Positions 1-9,691 of a DNA stretch of 64,000 nt are shown here, piece by piece. Each line of letters starts with the position of its first letter. Within the stretch, counting starts at the first letter, position 1. Both the position numbers and the translations under genes were made by a program. Under the pieces are notes generated by a model. It searched no databases and was not told the origin of the DNA. It was given only the letters and a program-made list of their open reading frames with translations. The stretch is from an uncultured Clostridia bacterium (GTDB lineage: Bacteria; Bacillota; Clostridia; Oscillospirales; QAKW01): contig CALXGQ010000029.1 in NCBI GenBank assembly GCA_944387895.1, positions 1 through 64,000 on the forward strand, written 5' to 3'.

Positions 1-1
1 A

Positions 2-117
<116 letters not shown>

Positions 118-122
118 TCAGG

Positions 123-158
123 AAAAAGAAACGGTTCATTTTGAACCGTTTCTTTTTT
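123..158 (+). terminator. intrinsic terminator of the rRNA operon
   Basis: Stem AAGAAACGGTTC / GAACCGTTTCTT with loop attt(t), followed by six T. It begins six bases after the 5S 3' end. The remaining intergenic DNA to 287 shows nothing else I can support. Confidence 0.9.
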
Positions 159-287
159 ATGCAGATTTTCTCGCCGGGCGTCCGGGGCACCCCTCTTCTG
201 ATCGGCGGACTTGCGGAGAAACATGGTTTTTTGATCGATGGGGAAGTATACCGGATAACGCCCTTCCGGCTGGATACCGTTTCATTG

Positions 288-318
288 AAAAAAGGGATCG
301 CCTGTGCGATCCCTTTTT
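288..318 (-). terminator. intrinsic terminator after the DUF4091 gene
   Basis: GGGATCGC (294-301) pairs with GCGATCCC (306-313) around a CTGT loop, with an A-tract on one side and a T-tract on the other. It lies 2 bases beyond the stop codon of the minus-strand gene and could work in both directions. Confidence 0.85.
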
Positions 319-319
319 C

Positions 320-1987
320 TTATTGCTCTAAAAGTTTTTCAATGATCTGATCATGCAGATTTTCCAGGAAGTCTTTGTTGCGGGGATAATTTTTAAAATC
401 GATTTTCATGCCGGCCTGGGCCTGAACCCATTCCTTTGTTTTTTCCAGTCCGATTTTTTCCGCCAGCATTTGCAGCAGCGAACGATCCTGGATTCCCTGA
501 TAAAAAACAACGGTTCGTATCGATTCGATGGCCTGATTTTTCCAGGGATACACCGAGAAGGGGTCGCCTGCCGGGAACGCCTGCATGGCGTCGGTGCTGT
601 GATAGGGATCCAGCGGCATAATGGCCCGCTCGGAATAATAGAAATTATATCCCCATTGCAGAAATCCGGTCATATCGCTCAAAAAGAGCTGCACCCCCAA
701 AATCCGGTTGCGGTAGGAAGGCATGGCAATGAACCGGTTGCCGACCAGATTGCCCTGGCTGCAGCAGTAGTAGCACCAGCGTTCCGGGATATCCTCTTCC
801 ATAAAGGGCTCGATATGATCGGTGGAACAAACGGGATATTGGATCAGTCCGTTCTTGTAAAATTCGATATGGGAGAGGGCGTCCATGATCTTGAAATCCT
901 TCAGATAGGGGGCAACGAAGGTCTTGGCCGCCAGATAATTATTGTAGTCGGGTTTCTCCGGATTGGCGCTGGGTTCATCGGAAATATGGAAATAGGTCTT
1001 ATCCGCAACGCCCCAGTCCTTCAGCTTGGACGTAAGAGCCGGGAGAAATTGCGCCAGGAAATTGCGGTAAGGAGCGCCCATCGCTTCGGTATGCCAGCCA
1101 AATTCCTTTACGTCCTTTCCATCGATTTCCACCACGATTTTCGGGCAATGGACGACCCCCCACTGGGTAAACAGATGGGACATCTCAAAGTATTCGATCC
1201 CATATTGATGGCAGAGATCTACCCACTTTTTCAGCAGGGTGAAATCAAAGGAATAGCGCTCTCCGTCTTTTTTGATTTTCACCAGCTGCATGGTAGGCCG
1301 CTCGCTGCCGATCGCCGTATCCAGCGGCGGGGTAAAGAGCGGGGTCAGCAGCATGGTGACGCCGGTTCTGGCGGCGGTTTGGATATAATTTTCAATCAGC
1401 TTCCAGTGCCGGGCACTCATCATTTGAACGTGGTGATAGGTGGCGATGCTGTCGCAATGGAACCATTGGGTGAAAATCAGATCGTTCTTCCTGATGGCCA
1501 GTTCTTCCACCCGGATCATGACCTTTAGTGCGTATTTTTCCCCGTTTTGCGTAGAAAAAGTGAAGTGGAGCGGATAAACGCCGCCCTGCTGATCCAGGGG
1601 GATGTCGACCGTTACCATCAGGACGACGGGCATATAGACATTCCAGAAAAAATCTTCTCCGGCTTTCAGCGGATAGAGAACGTCCGGAAAAAGACCCGGT
1701 TTTTTGGAGATATAATCGTCGTCGCTCCGTTCGGGGTAGCAGGGGAGCTCAACAGGGACATTGCCAACGTGGCTGATACGGGTATGGGCGCGCAGGGGTG
1801 AGCGTAGGGTGTAGTGACCCCGCTGACGCTTGTAAGCCCCGTCCTCATCAGGGAGGAAATCCATTCGGATCTGGAAGGAAACCCGTTCTCCGCGCAGTCC
1901 CCTGAGGGATTCAATAGCGGCGGCAGAGCCGGGACCGTCCTGCGGCATGATCTTTTCCATGGCGGAAACAGCTTTGATTTGATACAT
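320..1987 (-). CDS. DUF4091 domain protein, glycoside-hydrolase-like
   Basis: A 555-residue cytoplasmic protein with no signal peptide. The N-terminal ~170 residues look beta-rich; the remainder looks like a TIM-barrel glycosidase fold, with segments such as YFEMSHLFTQWG, YFHISDEPSANPE and WGYNFYYS that I associate with the DUF4091 family near putative glycoside hydrolases. ISDEP would be a plausible acidic catalytic segment, but this is inference. The start is ATG at 1987 behind a strong AAAAGGGGG ribosome binding site. The gene follows an AraC regulator on the same strand but has its own promoter, and a secreted rhamnosidase is divergent nearby, so a role in plant or host glycan use is likely. 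Substrate unknown. Confidence 0.8.
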   Translation of the reverse strand: MYQIKAVSAMEKIMPQDGPGSAAAIESLRGLRGERVSFQIRMDFLPDEDGAYKRQRGHYTLRSPLRAHTRISHVGNVPVELPCYPERSDDDYISKKPGLFPDVLYPLKAGEDFFWNVYMPVVLMVTVDIPLDQQGGVYPLHFTFSTQNGEKYALKVMIRVEELAIRKNDLIFTQWFHCDSIATYHHVQMMSARHWKLIENYIQTAARTGVTMLLTPLFTPPLDTAIGSERPTMQLVKIKKDGERYSFDFTLLKKWVDLCHQYGIEYFEMSHLFTQWGVVHCPKIVVEIDGKDVKEFGWHTEAMGAPYRNFLAQFLPALTSKLKDWGVADKTYFHISDEPSANPEKPDYNNYLAAKTFVAPYLKDFKIMDALSHIEFYKNGLIQYPVCSTDHIEPFMEEDIPERWCYYCCSQGNLVGNRFIAMPSYRNRILGVQLFLSDMTGFLQWGYNFYYSERAIMPLDPYHSTDAMQAFPAGDPFSVYPWKNQAIESIRTVVFYQGIQDRSLLQMLAEKIGLEKTKEWVQAQAGMKIDFKNYPRNKDFLENLHDQIIEKLLEQ

Positions 1988-2019
1988 AAAGTAGCCCCCT
2001 TTTACCGTTTATATCATTA

Positions 2020-2047
2020 AGTATAGAGAATATGACGGCGCTGTCAA
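2020..2047 (-). promoter_or_regulatory. sigma-A promoter for the DUF4091 gene
   Basis: On the minus strand, -35 TTGACA (2047-2042), 16-nt spacer, -10 TATACT (2025-2020), about 33 bases upstream of the start codon. Confidence 0.75.
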
Positions 2048-2075
2048 GAAAAAAATCGGCGGAATCTTTACATTT

Positions 2076-2936
2076 TCAGCCATTTTTTCGATATTGCAGC
2101 GGCGTCATGCCATAGTAACGCTGGAAAAGACGGTGGTAAAAGGAGAGGTTCCGATATCCCACAGCGAAGGCGATCTCTTCAACGGAAAGATCGGTAGAGA
2201 GCAAAAGCTGACAGCTTTTAGCCAGCCGCAGCCGCTGGAGATATTCGGTATACGAGGCCTTGAGATTTTGCTTGAAGAGTCGGCTGATGTGGGCGGTGGA
2301 ATAACCGAGCTGCCGGCTGATGTCGGCAAGAGTCAGATTTTCGGCATATTTTGCGTTGAGCAGATCCAGGATCTTCTGAATGATCGGCTGATTCTGCGTG
2401 GTTTCCTCAAATTTCGCGTTATCGATACGCATCAGCAGGATAATCAGCTGCAAGATGAGCAGGTGGATCATCTGATGATGACCGGGCCGCTTTTCCTGGA
2501 TCTCAAGCTGGATTTTTTCCAAATGGTTCAGCAGACTTCCGTTTTCATCATGGAAGCCCGGCCGGTTCAGGAGCGGGATTTGATCGGTGGTGAAACGGAA
2601 GGTGGGGCTGTTGACGATCTTGGAAAGGCTTTTCAGCTGCTTGTATGACGGGTCGATCGCCTCCGGATAAAACATGAAATTGAGAAGCAGGATATCGGAG
2701 GACGCCCGGTAGCTATGGGATTTGCCAATGTCGACAAAATAATAATCTCCCTGCTTCAAATGGTAGCGCGTTCCCATGAAATCATGCTGCATCTCCCCGC
2801 GCAGCACGTAGCTCAGCTCAAAATAAGGGTGCCTGTGCGGATAGGAGATGGGATTGTCGCAAAGCAGAAATCCATAACGCCTGTTTTCCAGGTCATAGCG
2901 CCAGGTCTGCCCCAGCCGCTGATAATCATAGCGCAT
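2076..2936 (-). CDS. AraC family transcriptional regulator
   Basis: 286 residues. The N-terminal half is a cupin-like sensor domain (HRHPYFELSYVLRGEM, then GDYYFVDIGKSHSY) that would bind a sugar or related effector. The C-terminal ~100 residues carry two helix-turn-helix units: LTLADISRQLGYSTAHISRLFK and the AraC signature EEIAFAVGYRNLSFYHRLFQR ending GMTPLQYRK. ATG at 2936 is 8 bases after CGGAGGAAA. It sits between the DUF4091 gene (same strand) and the divergent rhamnosidase gene, the usual place for a local activator of glycan-use genes. The effector cannot be deduced. Confidence 0.92.
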   Translation of the reverse strand: MRYDYQRLGQTWRYDLENRRYGFLLCDNPISYPHRHPYFELSYVLRGEMQHDFMGTRYHLKQGDYYFVDIGKSHSYRASSDILLLNFMFYPEAIDPSYKQLKSLSKIVNSPTFRFTTDQIPLLNRPGFHDENGSLLNHLEKIQLEIQEKRPGHHQMIHLLILQLIILLMRIDNAKFEETTQNQPIIQKILDLLNAKYAENLTLADISRQLGYSTAHISRLFKQNLKASYTEYLQRLRLAKSCQLLLSTDLSVEEIAFAVGYRNLSFYHRLFQRYYGMTPLQYRKNG

Positions 2937-3049
2937 CAGGGTTTCCTCCGTAATATCATGATCGTAGGATAAAAAGGTAAAAATATGGTCTGGTGATATT
3001 TTATCATACGCGCTATACTGGTGTCAAGATGAGAAAGGAGGACCCCGAC
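2937..3049. promoter_or_regulatory. divergent regulatory region between the AraC gene and the rhamnosidase gene
   Basis: Contains a perfect short palindrome TGATATTTTATCA (2994-3006) and a -10-like TATACT (3014-3019) facing the rhamnosidase gene, with only a weak -35 (TGGTGA, 2991-2996). A weak -35 overlapping a palindrome fits an activator-dependent promoter, but the assignment is tentative. Confidence 0.4.
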
Positions 3050-3052
3050 GTG

Positions 3053-6000
3053 ATGTCAAAGAAAAAAAGACTTGTGCAAAGGATATGGATTTTATTTATG
3101 ATACTAACAATGGGATTATCAACTTTTTCCGCTTTCGCTCAGGGAGCGGATAGCTGGTCTGTTACCGATCTGAAGTGTAACGGGCTGGCTTCGCCAATGG
3201 CCATCGACCAGCAGGAGCTCCGGTTCAGCTGGAGGATGGAAGCTGCCTGGCGCGGAGCGGCGCAAAGCGCGTGGCGTATTCTTGTTTATGAATCGGAAGG
3301 CGAAGAACGGCAGGTTTGGGACAGCGGCAAGGTGGAAAACGACGCTTCCGGCGCCGATTATGCCGGAGAGGCGCTGACTTCTGCGACGCGTTATCGCTGG
3401 GAAATCGAGGTCTGGAACGAAAAGGGAGAATCCTGCAAGGAAGACGCTTATTTTGAAACAGGGTTTATGGACAGCGCGGAGTTTGACGCTACGTTGATCA
3501 GCGCCGTGAAAAAAACGGATTATTCCGGCGATTACACGGTGGAATATGACACGCTGGTGACCAAGGATTCCGCCGGCTTCATTTTTGCCGGTACCGATGC
3601 CAAAAACAACATGGCGCTGCAGGTCAACATTAAATCCGGCTTGATCAAGATTATTAAAACCGAAAATGGGACGGGCAGCGTCCCTGCGAGCTGGAGTGTT
3701 GCCCGTGAAGTCGTGGCGGATACGGTACATATAAAGCTTTCGGTGTCCGGGACAACGGTTACCGTCTATGCCAACGGAACAAAGCTGGGAACCTACACCC
3801 ATAATCTGATTTCCTTCGGGGTGTTTGGCTTCCGGCACTTCAACAGCATCAACGATCAGGAAACCGCTTATTATGATAACCTGACCGTTGCTGACGCCGC
3901 AGGCCATTCCCTGATGAGTTGTGATTTTACCTCCCGCAATCCCTTTAAAGTGGGCGTGCTGGAAAGCGGCAGACTGTATGTTGCCCCTATTAACGGCAAT
4001 TACTCCGTCAGCACCATGGCGGAGATGACCGCCGAGCCTGCTGCCGGCTTTACCCTTGAGACCGATTTTAAGATCGACTCGACCGCAATCGCCGTGGCCT
4101 TTGGCGGAACGGATGCAAGAAACCTGCTGTTTTGGCAGATCAATATCAAAAGATACGAGAGCAGCCAAAAGGTGTATCTGCGCCCGCATCAGGTGGTAAA
4201 CGGCACTGCGGCAACGCTTGCCGAAATCGATGTTACCGCGTATCTTCCCTGGGCGAAGCGCAATGAATGGCATCATTTAAAAATAGCTGTCGGCACCGGC
4301 GGCGAAATCAAAACCTATCTGGATGATGCCTTGGTTGATACCCGTACCAACAGCCTGGCCGCTCCGAGCCAGGTGGGCTTTCGCCAGACAAAGGCAGACG
4401 CCGAGACTGCCTGGGTGGATAATTATGTTTTGAAAGACGCGGAAGGGAATACGTTGATTTCCGCGGATTTTGAGGATCACATCGATCCTTTCAGCACCGG
4501 AAGAACGCAGAACGGCGCTTTGTATCTGGATAAAACCGGCTTGTTCATGCGGGATGTGGAGCAAAAAGGCGCGCCGCTGTTCCGCACCGAATTTGCGCTG
4601 GAAAGCGGGAAAACGGTGGCCAAAGCCCGGCTGTATGCCTCCTCTTTGGGCACCTACCTGGCCTATATCAATGGGCAGCAGGTTGGCGACGACCGGTTGG
4701 CTCCCGGCTGGACGGAATATTTTGACCGCATCGACTATCAGGCCTATGATGTGACGGCTCTGCTGCAGGACGGCGATAATGCCATCGGCGCGGTGGTCGG
4801 CAACGGCTGGTATGCCGGGCATGTGGGCGAGGGGAATTGCAACTATCAGCACTATGGGGTCGACGTGGCCTTCAAGGGTCAGCTGATCATCACCTATACC
4901 GACGGCAGCCGGCAGGTTGTGAGAACCGATGAAAGCTGGTATTGCACGGAGGATTCTCCCTATCTGGTAACCGATCATTTCAACGGCGAGACCTACGACG
5001 CTTCCCGGGAGCAGCCCGGCTGGAATACCGCCGGCTTTGACGACAGCGGCTGGAAGGCGGCAAACCAGGCCACCGGCAGCACGATCCGTACCAACATCAA
5101 TCTTGATACGGTGGAATGGAAGGCGCAGCCCCATGAGTCGGTTAAAGTGTTTACAACAATTACGCCCAAGAGCGTAACGAAAGTGGGCGAGGATACCTAT
5201 ATCATTGACATGGGGCAGAATTTTGCCGGTGTGGTAACGCTGAAGGCCACCGGCGTGAAGGGACAAACCGTCCGTCTGCGCTACGGCGAGATGCTCTATG
5301 ATGAAAACGACGGCGAATTGGAGGGCCAGCTGTATACCGCCAATCTCCGTACCGCCCACGCCACCGATTACTATATCTTCGGCGCCGACGGGACGGTGGA
5401 ATATACCCCCTATTTTACCTATCACGGCTTCCGCTATGTGGAAGTGACCGGGCTGGGCTACGAACCCAAGGCAGCAGATGTTCTGGGCGTGGTGTGGAGC
5501 AGCGTTTCCGAAATCACCTCCTCGCTGAACACCTCCAGCAGCCTGGTCAATCAGCTTTACAGCAACACCAAGTGGAGTCAGCTCTCCAATTATGTCAGCG
5601 TGCCGACCGATTGTCCCCAGCGGGATGAGCGGCTGGGCTGGTCCGGCGATGCGCAGGTCTTTGCGGGGGCTGCTTCCTTCAATGCAGATGTTTACAGTTT
5701 TCTGAATCAATATCTCTCATTACTGTTTTCCAAGCAGGGCGCCAACGGCGGTCTGCCGGATTTTGCGCCCACCTTTAGCGCCGGCAAATTAACCGGCGGC
5801 GCGGCGGGATGGAGCGACGCCGCCATCGTCATTCCCTATACGCTTTATAAAAACTACGGCGATACGGAAGTGATTGAGAAATACTATGACAATATGAAGG
5901 CCTGGATCAGCTGCCGTCTGGCCAAGGCCGGCGGCGATCTGATTATCGATTCCGACAGCTACGGAGATTGGCTGTCGTCCGGCGAGAGCACGCCGATCGC

Positions 6001-8065
6001 CATCACCTCGACGGCTTATTTCGGATATGTGGTCAAACTGCTGGGAAAGATGGCCGCCATCATCGGTGAAACCGAAGACGCCGCTTACTATGAACAGCTC
6101 TTTTCCGAGATCTCCGCCCAGTACAAGGAGGCCTTTCTGCTGAGCGACGGAGTGATCCTGGGCGATTCTCAAACCGCTTATGCCCTGAGCCTGGGCACCG
6201 GGATTCTTCAGGATCCTGAGCTGGAGCGGGCGGCGGCCGCCCGTCTTGCCGAAAAGGTGCGGGAGAACGGCATGAAGCTGACGACCGGATTTTTGGGCAC
6301 CAACTTTTTGTGCCCGGTCCTGACGCAATACGGCTATGAGGATATCGCCTATGAGCTGGTGTTGCAGACGGAATATCCCTCCTGGGGCTATTCGGTCGTC
6401 AACGGCGCCACCACCATCTGGGAACGCTGGAACAGCTATACGGCCGGCGGCGGTCTGGGCGCCAATTCGGCGCTGGGCTCCACCATGAATTCCTATAATC
6501 ATTATTGCTATGGTTCCATTGTGCAATGGATGTATGAGGAGATGGCCGGCATCAAAGCCGATCCCGCCGATCCCGGCTATCACCACATTCTGATGAAGCC
6601 CTCCATCAGCGATAAGCTGGAAACTGTGGACGCGTCCTACGATAGCGCCTACGGCCTGATTTCCAGCAAATGGAGCGTTTCCGGCGGGCAGTATACCTGG
6701 GAGGTAACAGTCCCTGCCAACGCCTATGCGACGGTCTGGGCGCCCGGCTTCGGCGAAACCGCCGATATGGATCATGTTCAGGCGCTGGGGCGCGAGGGAA
6801 CGTGCAATGTTTACCGGATAGCAAGCGGAACCTATGTCTTTACCGGGAAGCTGACTGTTGATGCGTCCAGCCTCCGCGACGTTCTGGATGAGATCGACCT
6901 TGCTTTTTACGAGGAGCATTACCCCGATAGCGGGCTGGAGGAAGTCTATAACGAAGCGGCCGCCTGCCTGGAAAAGGGTATCTATAGTGCCGCCGAGCTG
7001 GAAGAGCAGATCAGCGCGATCGACGCCTGCCTGGCCGCCCTTCCCTGCATCAGCTATCCGCAGATCGAGGGAATGGTCTGTATAGCGGATTACGCGCAGT
7101 TCCCGAATGAGGAGGCTTATCAGATCACCAGCGTATCGGAGTGGATCTATTTTGCGGATCTGGTCAGATCCGGCGTGACCTTTCAAGGGAAGACCGTCTA
7201 TCTGAAAAACGATCTTGATTTTGCCGGTGTTGAAATGGAGGGGGTCGGCGCATATGCCGATGATTATATGACCGCCTTCCGGGGCACCCTGGAAGGTGGA
7301 AACCATATGCTGCGCAACGTAAATATCAGAAGCGCCGTCAAAGGCGCGGGCGTATTCAACGCCACCTATGGCGCCGTGATCCGCGCGCTGGGGGTGAGCG
7401 GGGAGATCGTCGCTCCGTCGGTCGCCGGCGGAATTGTCGGCTACGGCGACGGCGGAACCCGGATCGAGGAATGCTGGAACGAGGCAAAGATCGTTGCGTA
7501 TCTGAGCAATGATGGCGCCGCCGGGATCGCCGGGAATCTGCGTCAAGGCGGAACGATCCGGCGCTGCTATAATCTTGGAACCGTCACCGCGCCCACCAGC
7601 GTGGCCGGGATCTGCTCCTGGGGTCAAAACGGCAGTTTGGCGGCGGTGATAACCGATTGCTATTCCATGGGCGAACTGATCCCCCTCAATACGGACGGCA
7701 CCTCCAATGCGATCGTTCGGTATAATGGGACGGTGACCGGGAAAACGAGCAACTGTTATTATCTGAGCAGCCAGCCCGGCACCGAACCGGAGCAGAGCGG
7801 AACCGGCGCCCGGTCTGCGGAAGCTTTTGCGGACGGTACCGTGGCGCAGGCGCTGTCCATGCGTCAGGACGGTGAAATTCCCGTCTTGACGGTGCAATAC
7901 GATGTGAACGGCAGCGGCGTCTTTGATACCGCCGATCCGGTTTCCCTGCTGCGCCACCTCTGCGGGTGGCATACGGAAATCTGCCTGGATCTTGCCGATG
8001 CCAACGAGGATCAGAAACTGAGCGTCGCAGACGCCGTTCGGCTCCTTCAGGAGCTTGCGTCCTGA
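3053..8065 (+). CDS. secreted GH78 alpha-L-rhamnosidase with GLUG-like repeats and C-terminal dockerin
   Basis: About 1670 residues. ATG at 3053 (or the adjacent GTG at 3050) follows AAAGGAGGA and begins a signal peptide (KKKRLVQR, a hydrophobic stretch, AFAQG). Order: fibronectin-like module (~25-130); two related concanavalin-like segments (~140-300, ~305-480), each ending near DNxxxxDAxGxxLxSxDF; rhamnosidase N-terminal beta domain (~495-680); catalytic (alpha/alpha)6 barrel (~820-1180) with the GH78 signature DCPQRDERLGWSGD at ~852-865, which includes the acidic catalytic region; beta domain; a helical FIVAR-like stretch (~1267-1333); GLUG-type repeats (~1353-1590); and a type I dockerin (~1616-1670) with two calcium loops (DVNGSGVFDTADPV, DANEDQKLSVADAV). 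It would hydrolyse terminal L-rhamnose outside the cell and dock to a cohesin protein. No cohesin gene is in this window. Confidence 0.9.
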   Translation: MSKKKRLVQRIWILFMILTMGLSTFSAFAQGADSWSVTDLKCNGLASPMAIDQQELRFSWRMEAAWRGAAQSAWRILVYESEGEERQVWDSGKVENDASGADYAGEALTSATRYRWEIEVWNEKGESCKEDAYFETGFMDSAEFDATLISAVKKTDYSGDYTVEYDTLVTKDSAGFIFAGTDAKNNMALQVNIKSGLIKIIKTENGTGSVPASWSVAREVVADTVHIKLSVSGTTVTVYANGTKLGTYTHNLISFGVFGFRHFNSINDQETAYYDNLTVADAAGHSLMSCDFTSRNPFKVGVLESGRLYVAPINGNYSVSTMAEMTAEPAAGFTLETDFKIDSTAIAVAFGGTDARNLLFWQINIKRYESSQKVYLRPHQVVNGTAATLAEIDVTAYLPWAKRNEWHHLKIAVGTGGEIKTYLDDALVDTRTNSLAAPSQVGFRQTKADAETAWVDNYVLKDAEGNTLISADFEDHIDPFSTGRTQNGALYLDKTGLFMRDVEQKGAPLFRTEFALESGKTVAKARLYASSLGTYLAYINGQQVGDDRLAPGWTEYFDRIDYQAYDVTALLQDGDNAIGAVVGNGWYAGHVGEGNCNYQHYGVDVAFKGQLIITYTDGSRQVVRTDESWYCTEDSPYLVTDHFNGETYDASREQPGWNTAGFDDSGWKAANQATGSTIRTNINLDTVEWKAQPHESVKVFTTITPKSVTKVGEDTYIIDMGQNFAGVVTLKATGVKGQTVRLRYGEMLYDENDGELEGQLYTANLRTAHATDYYIFGADGTVEYTPYFTYHGFRYVEVTGLGYEPKAADVLGVVWSSVSEITSSLNTSSSLVNQLYSNTKWSQLSNYVSVPTDCPQRDERLGWSGDAQVFAGAASFNADVYSFLNQYLSLLFSKQGANGGLPDFAPTFSAGKLTGGAAGWSDAAIVIPYTLYKNYGDTEVIEKYYDNMKAWISCRLAKAGGDLIIDSDSYGDWLSSGESTPIAITSTAYFGYVVKLLGKMAAIIGETEDAAYYEQLFSEISAQYKEAFLLSDGVILGDSQTAYALSLGTGILQDPELERAAAARLAEKVRENGMKLTTGFLGTNFLCPVLTQYGYEDIAYELVLQTEYPSWGYSVVNGATTIWERWNSYTAGGGLGANSALGSTMNSYNHYCYGSIVQWMYEEMAGIKADPADPGYHHILMKPSISDKLETVDASYDSAYGLISSKWSVSGGQYTWEVTVPANAYATVWAPGFGETADMDHVQALGREGTCNVYRIASGTYVFTGKLTVDASSLRDVLDEIDLAFYEEHYPDSGLEEVYNEAAACLEKGIYSAAELEEQISAIDACLAALPCISYPQIEGMVCIADYAQFPNEEAYQITSVSEWIYFADLVRSGVTFQGKTVYLKNDLDFAGVEMEGVGAYADDYMTAFRGTLEGGNHMLRNVNIRSAVKGAGVFNATYGAVIRALGVSGEIVAPSVAGGIVGYGDGGTRIEECWNEAKIVAYLSNDGAAGIAGNLRQGGTIRRCYNLGTVTAPTSVAGICSWGQNGSLAAVITDCYSMGELIPLNTDGTSNAIVRYNGTVTGKTSNCYYLSSQPGTEPEQSGTGARSAEAFADGTVAQALSMRQDGEIPVLTVQYDVNGSGVFDTADPVSLLRHLCGWHTEICLDLADANEDQKLSVADAVRLLQELAS

Positions 8066-8110
8066 TTTTGAGAAGATGGCCGGTCCGCTTTTCGCAATCT
8101 TCGTAAGATA

Positions 8111-8148
8111 AAAAGAACCGTGAGCTTTCTGCTCACGGTTCTTTTTTC
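8111..8148 (+). terminator. intrinsic terminator after the rhamnosidase gene
   Basis: AAGAACCGTGAGC and GCTCACGGTTCTT form a 13-bp stem around TTTCT, followed by a T-run. Confidence 0.92.
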
Positions 8149-8150
8149 TA

Positions 8151-8460
8151 TGCCGCCGGGAAATGCTTCCCGCTCGGGGGAAAGGCCGCACTTTCCGTAT
8201 TTTCGGGCGTGGTTCCTGCTGCGGGAAAGTTCCGAAACACAGCCATGCGCCCTTTCCGCTTTTGGAAAACGGTGTTCCGGGAGCGTTTCTCCCTTTTTTT
8301 GTTACGCGCCAGCCTGCCCACCGTTTATCATGAAAGCAGACCGCGCCCTTTATCGGAACCTGCGCTTTTCTGTATACGCATAAAAGCCCGGGTTCCGTCC
8401 GGCAAAGCGTGTGCTTTGCGCCTTCGTTGTCCGCGGGGGACGATAGTATTATGTGCGCCG
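8151..8460. other. intergenic stretch without a recognisable gene
   Basis: Roughly 310 bases between two terminators. Open frames cross it but none has a convincing start, ribosome binding site or recognisable protein. A short GGGAG / CTCCC hairpin with T7 (8279-8300) could be a weak plus-strand terminator, and GGCAAAGC / GCTTTGC around 8400 can pair. I see no promoter-like pair that would make this a clear small RNA. Confidence 0.5.
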
Positions 8461-8463
8461 AAA

Positions 8464-8500
8464 ATAAAAATATGTATCCGCTTTCGGATACATATTTTTT
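8464..8500 (-). terminator. intrinsic terminator after the small Cys-rich gene
   Basis: A 15-bp stem (AAATATGTATCCG / CGGATACATATTT core) with a four-base loop; the A-rich left flank supplies the U-tract on the minus strand. Confidence 0.85.
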
Positions 8501-8517
8501 CATTTATGGGATTTTTT

Positions 8518-8730
8518 TCAATCCTCCAGCGGCGGAAGATCCAGCGCCTGAAAATCCGGCGCGGCAGGCTTCGGCGGAACCCGGCGCAGCGGCGTATAGA
8601 GAAACTTTTTGCACCGGAAGTTTGCCCGAACCAGGCCTTTTTTTGCGCAGATCACATCGTCTGTCCCGTAGATCGGGCAGCCATGCTCGCAATAGGCGCA
8701 TATTTTTTCAACTTCTTTGGAAAAGATCAT
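8518..8730 (-). CDS. small cysteine-rich conserved protein
   Basis: 70 residues, with a probable metal site in ICAYCEHGCPIYGTDDVIC and a later FRCKKFLYTPLRR motif; the tail is proline-rich and acidic. The pattern CxxCxxxC...C...RCxKFxYxPLxR matches a family of uncharacterised Clostridia proteins I have seen before. ATG at 8730 follows AGGAGAAAGGGG. It overlaps the 3' end of ylbJ by 23 bases on the same strand, so the two are probably co-transcribed. Function unknown; a zinc or Fe-S site is an inference from the cysteines. Confidence 0.78.
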   Translation of the reverse strand: MIFSKEVEKICAYCEHGCPIYGTDDVICAKKGLVRANFRCKKFLYTPLRRVPPKPAAPDFQALDLPPLED

Positions 8731-9691
8731 GAATTATCCCCTTTCTCCTGCCGCAGGTTTTTCCACTATTATTATAATACTTCTTTCTTAATTTGTCAAA
8801 AGAAAACAAAAAAAGCAGGAAAAGGGCGCAAAACAGAACCCGACCGCCGCATCCCAGGCGGGAAAGGAGCAGCGTAAGCGGGGGAAGAAGCAGCGCGTAG
8901 AGCACTTTTCCGGCAACCAAATAGCACACCGGGAGCTGTTCGTTCATCAGGAAAACCGCATTTTGCAGCAAAACCGAAAGGCCGGAAAAACCGATGATCG
9001 CCGCCGTCAGAGCGAGGGAGGCACTCTTTTCCGGCAGGGCCGCAAGGCCGCCGGTCAGCTCCAGAAAGCCGTAGAGATAGGAGAAGCCCGGCAGGGCGTT
9101 GCAGAGCGCGGCAACTGCCGAGAAAAAAACGATGTATCCCGTAAGCGTCAGGGAGCCGAGAGCGGCTCCGGCAATGGAATCGGCCGCCGCCCGCAGCAGG
9201 GGGCGCTCCTCCGCCGGAAGAGTGGGCGTATCTTCCAACGCTCCTGAGCAAACGGCGACGCCCAGCGAGATCATTACCTGCCCGAGCAAGAGCAGGATCC
9301 CCTCCTGCCGACTCCCCAAAACGCTCTGCCCGGCATAGAGAACCAGAAAGGCCGGAGAGGCGTTGGCGCAGCAGGCGGAGAGCCGGATCGTCTGCCGGCG
9401 GGTCAGAAGGCCACGGTGATAGGCGCGGGCGAGGGTTTTGATCCCCAGGGGAAAGCCGCAAAGGTGCCCGTTGATCCAGATCGCCAGCGCGGGGGGAAGG
9501 GGCAGATATTCCGCCGTTTCTCCAATCATTCCGCATACGACCATGGCGGGAAAGAGCGCCGGCAGCACCGACCGGTAGGCAAGCTCCAGCCCGCTGCGCA
9601 CTCCTGCGCCGGCAGCGCCGCCATGCAGCAAAAGCACCGGCATCGTCATAAAAAGAAGCGCGGCAAAAAACATCAATACATATTTTTTCAT
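8708..9691 (-). CDS. ylbJ: YlbJ-like sporulation integral membrane protein
   Basis: 327 residues from ATG at 9691; longer upstream readings run into the divergent regulatory region and are not protein-like. It begins MKKYVLMFFAALL and has many hydrophobic segments, with the gate-like stretches VLPALFPAMVVCGMIGE and INGHLCGFPLGIKT, then SACCANASPAFLV, typical of the nucleoside-transporter-like fold of YlbJ/SpoVV-type sporulation proteins. In Bacillus subtilis YlbJ (SpoVV) acts in the mother cell during dipicolinic acid accumulation. There is no obvious ribosome binding site. It is divergent from yqfC, another mother-cell sporulation gene, which supports the call. Confidence 0.82.
   Translation of the reverse strand: MKKYVLMFFAALLFMTMPVLLLHGGAAGAGVRSGLELAYRSVLPALFPAMVVCGMIGETAEYLPLPPALAIWINGHLCGFPLGIKTLARAYHRGLLTRRQTIRLSACCANASPAFLVLYAGQSVLGSRQEGILLLLGQVMISLGVAVCSGALEDTPTLPAEERPLLRAAADSIAGAALGSLTLTGYIVFFSAVAALCNALPGFSYLYGFLELTGGLAALPEKSASLALTAAIIGFSGLSVLLQNAVFLMNEQLPVCYLVAGKVLYALLLPPLTLLLSRLGCGGRVLFCALFLLFLFSFDKLRKKYYNNSGKTCGRRKGIIHDLFQRS

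Noticed and set aside
5789-8503. Long open frame of ~900 codons on the minus strand
   Set aside because: It lies antisense to the rhamnosidase gene and is Gly/Ile/Arg-rich with no recognisable domain; such frames arise opposite GC-rich genes.
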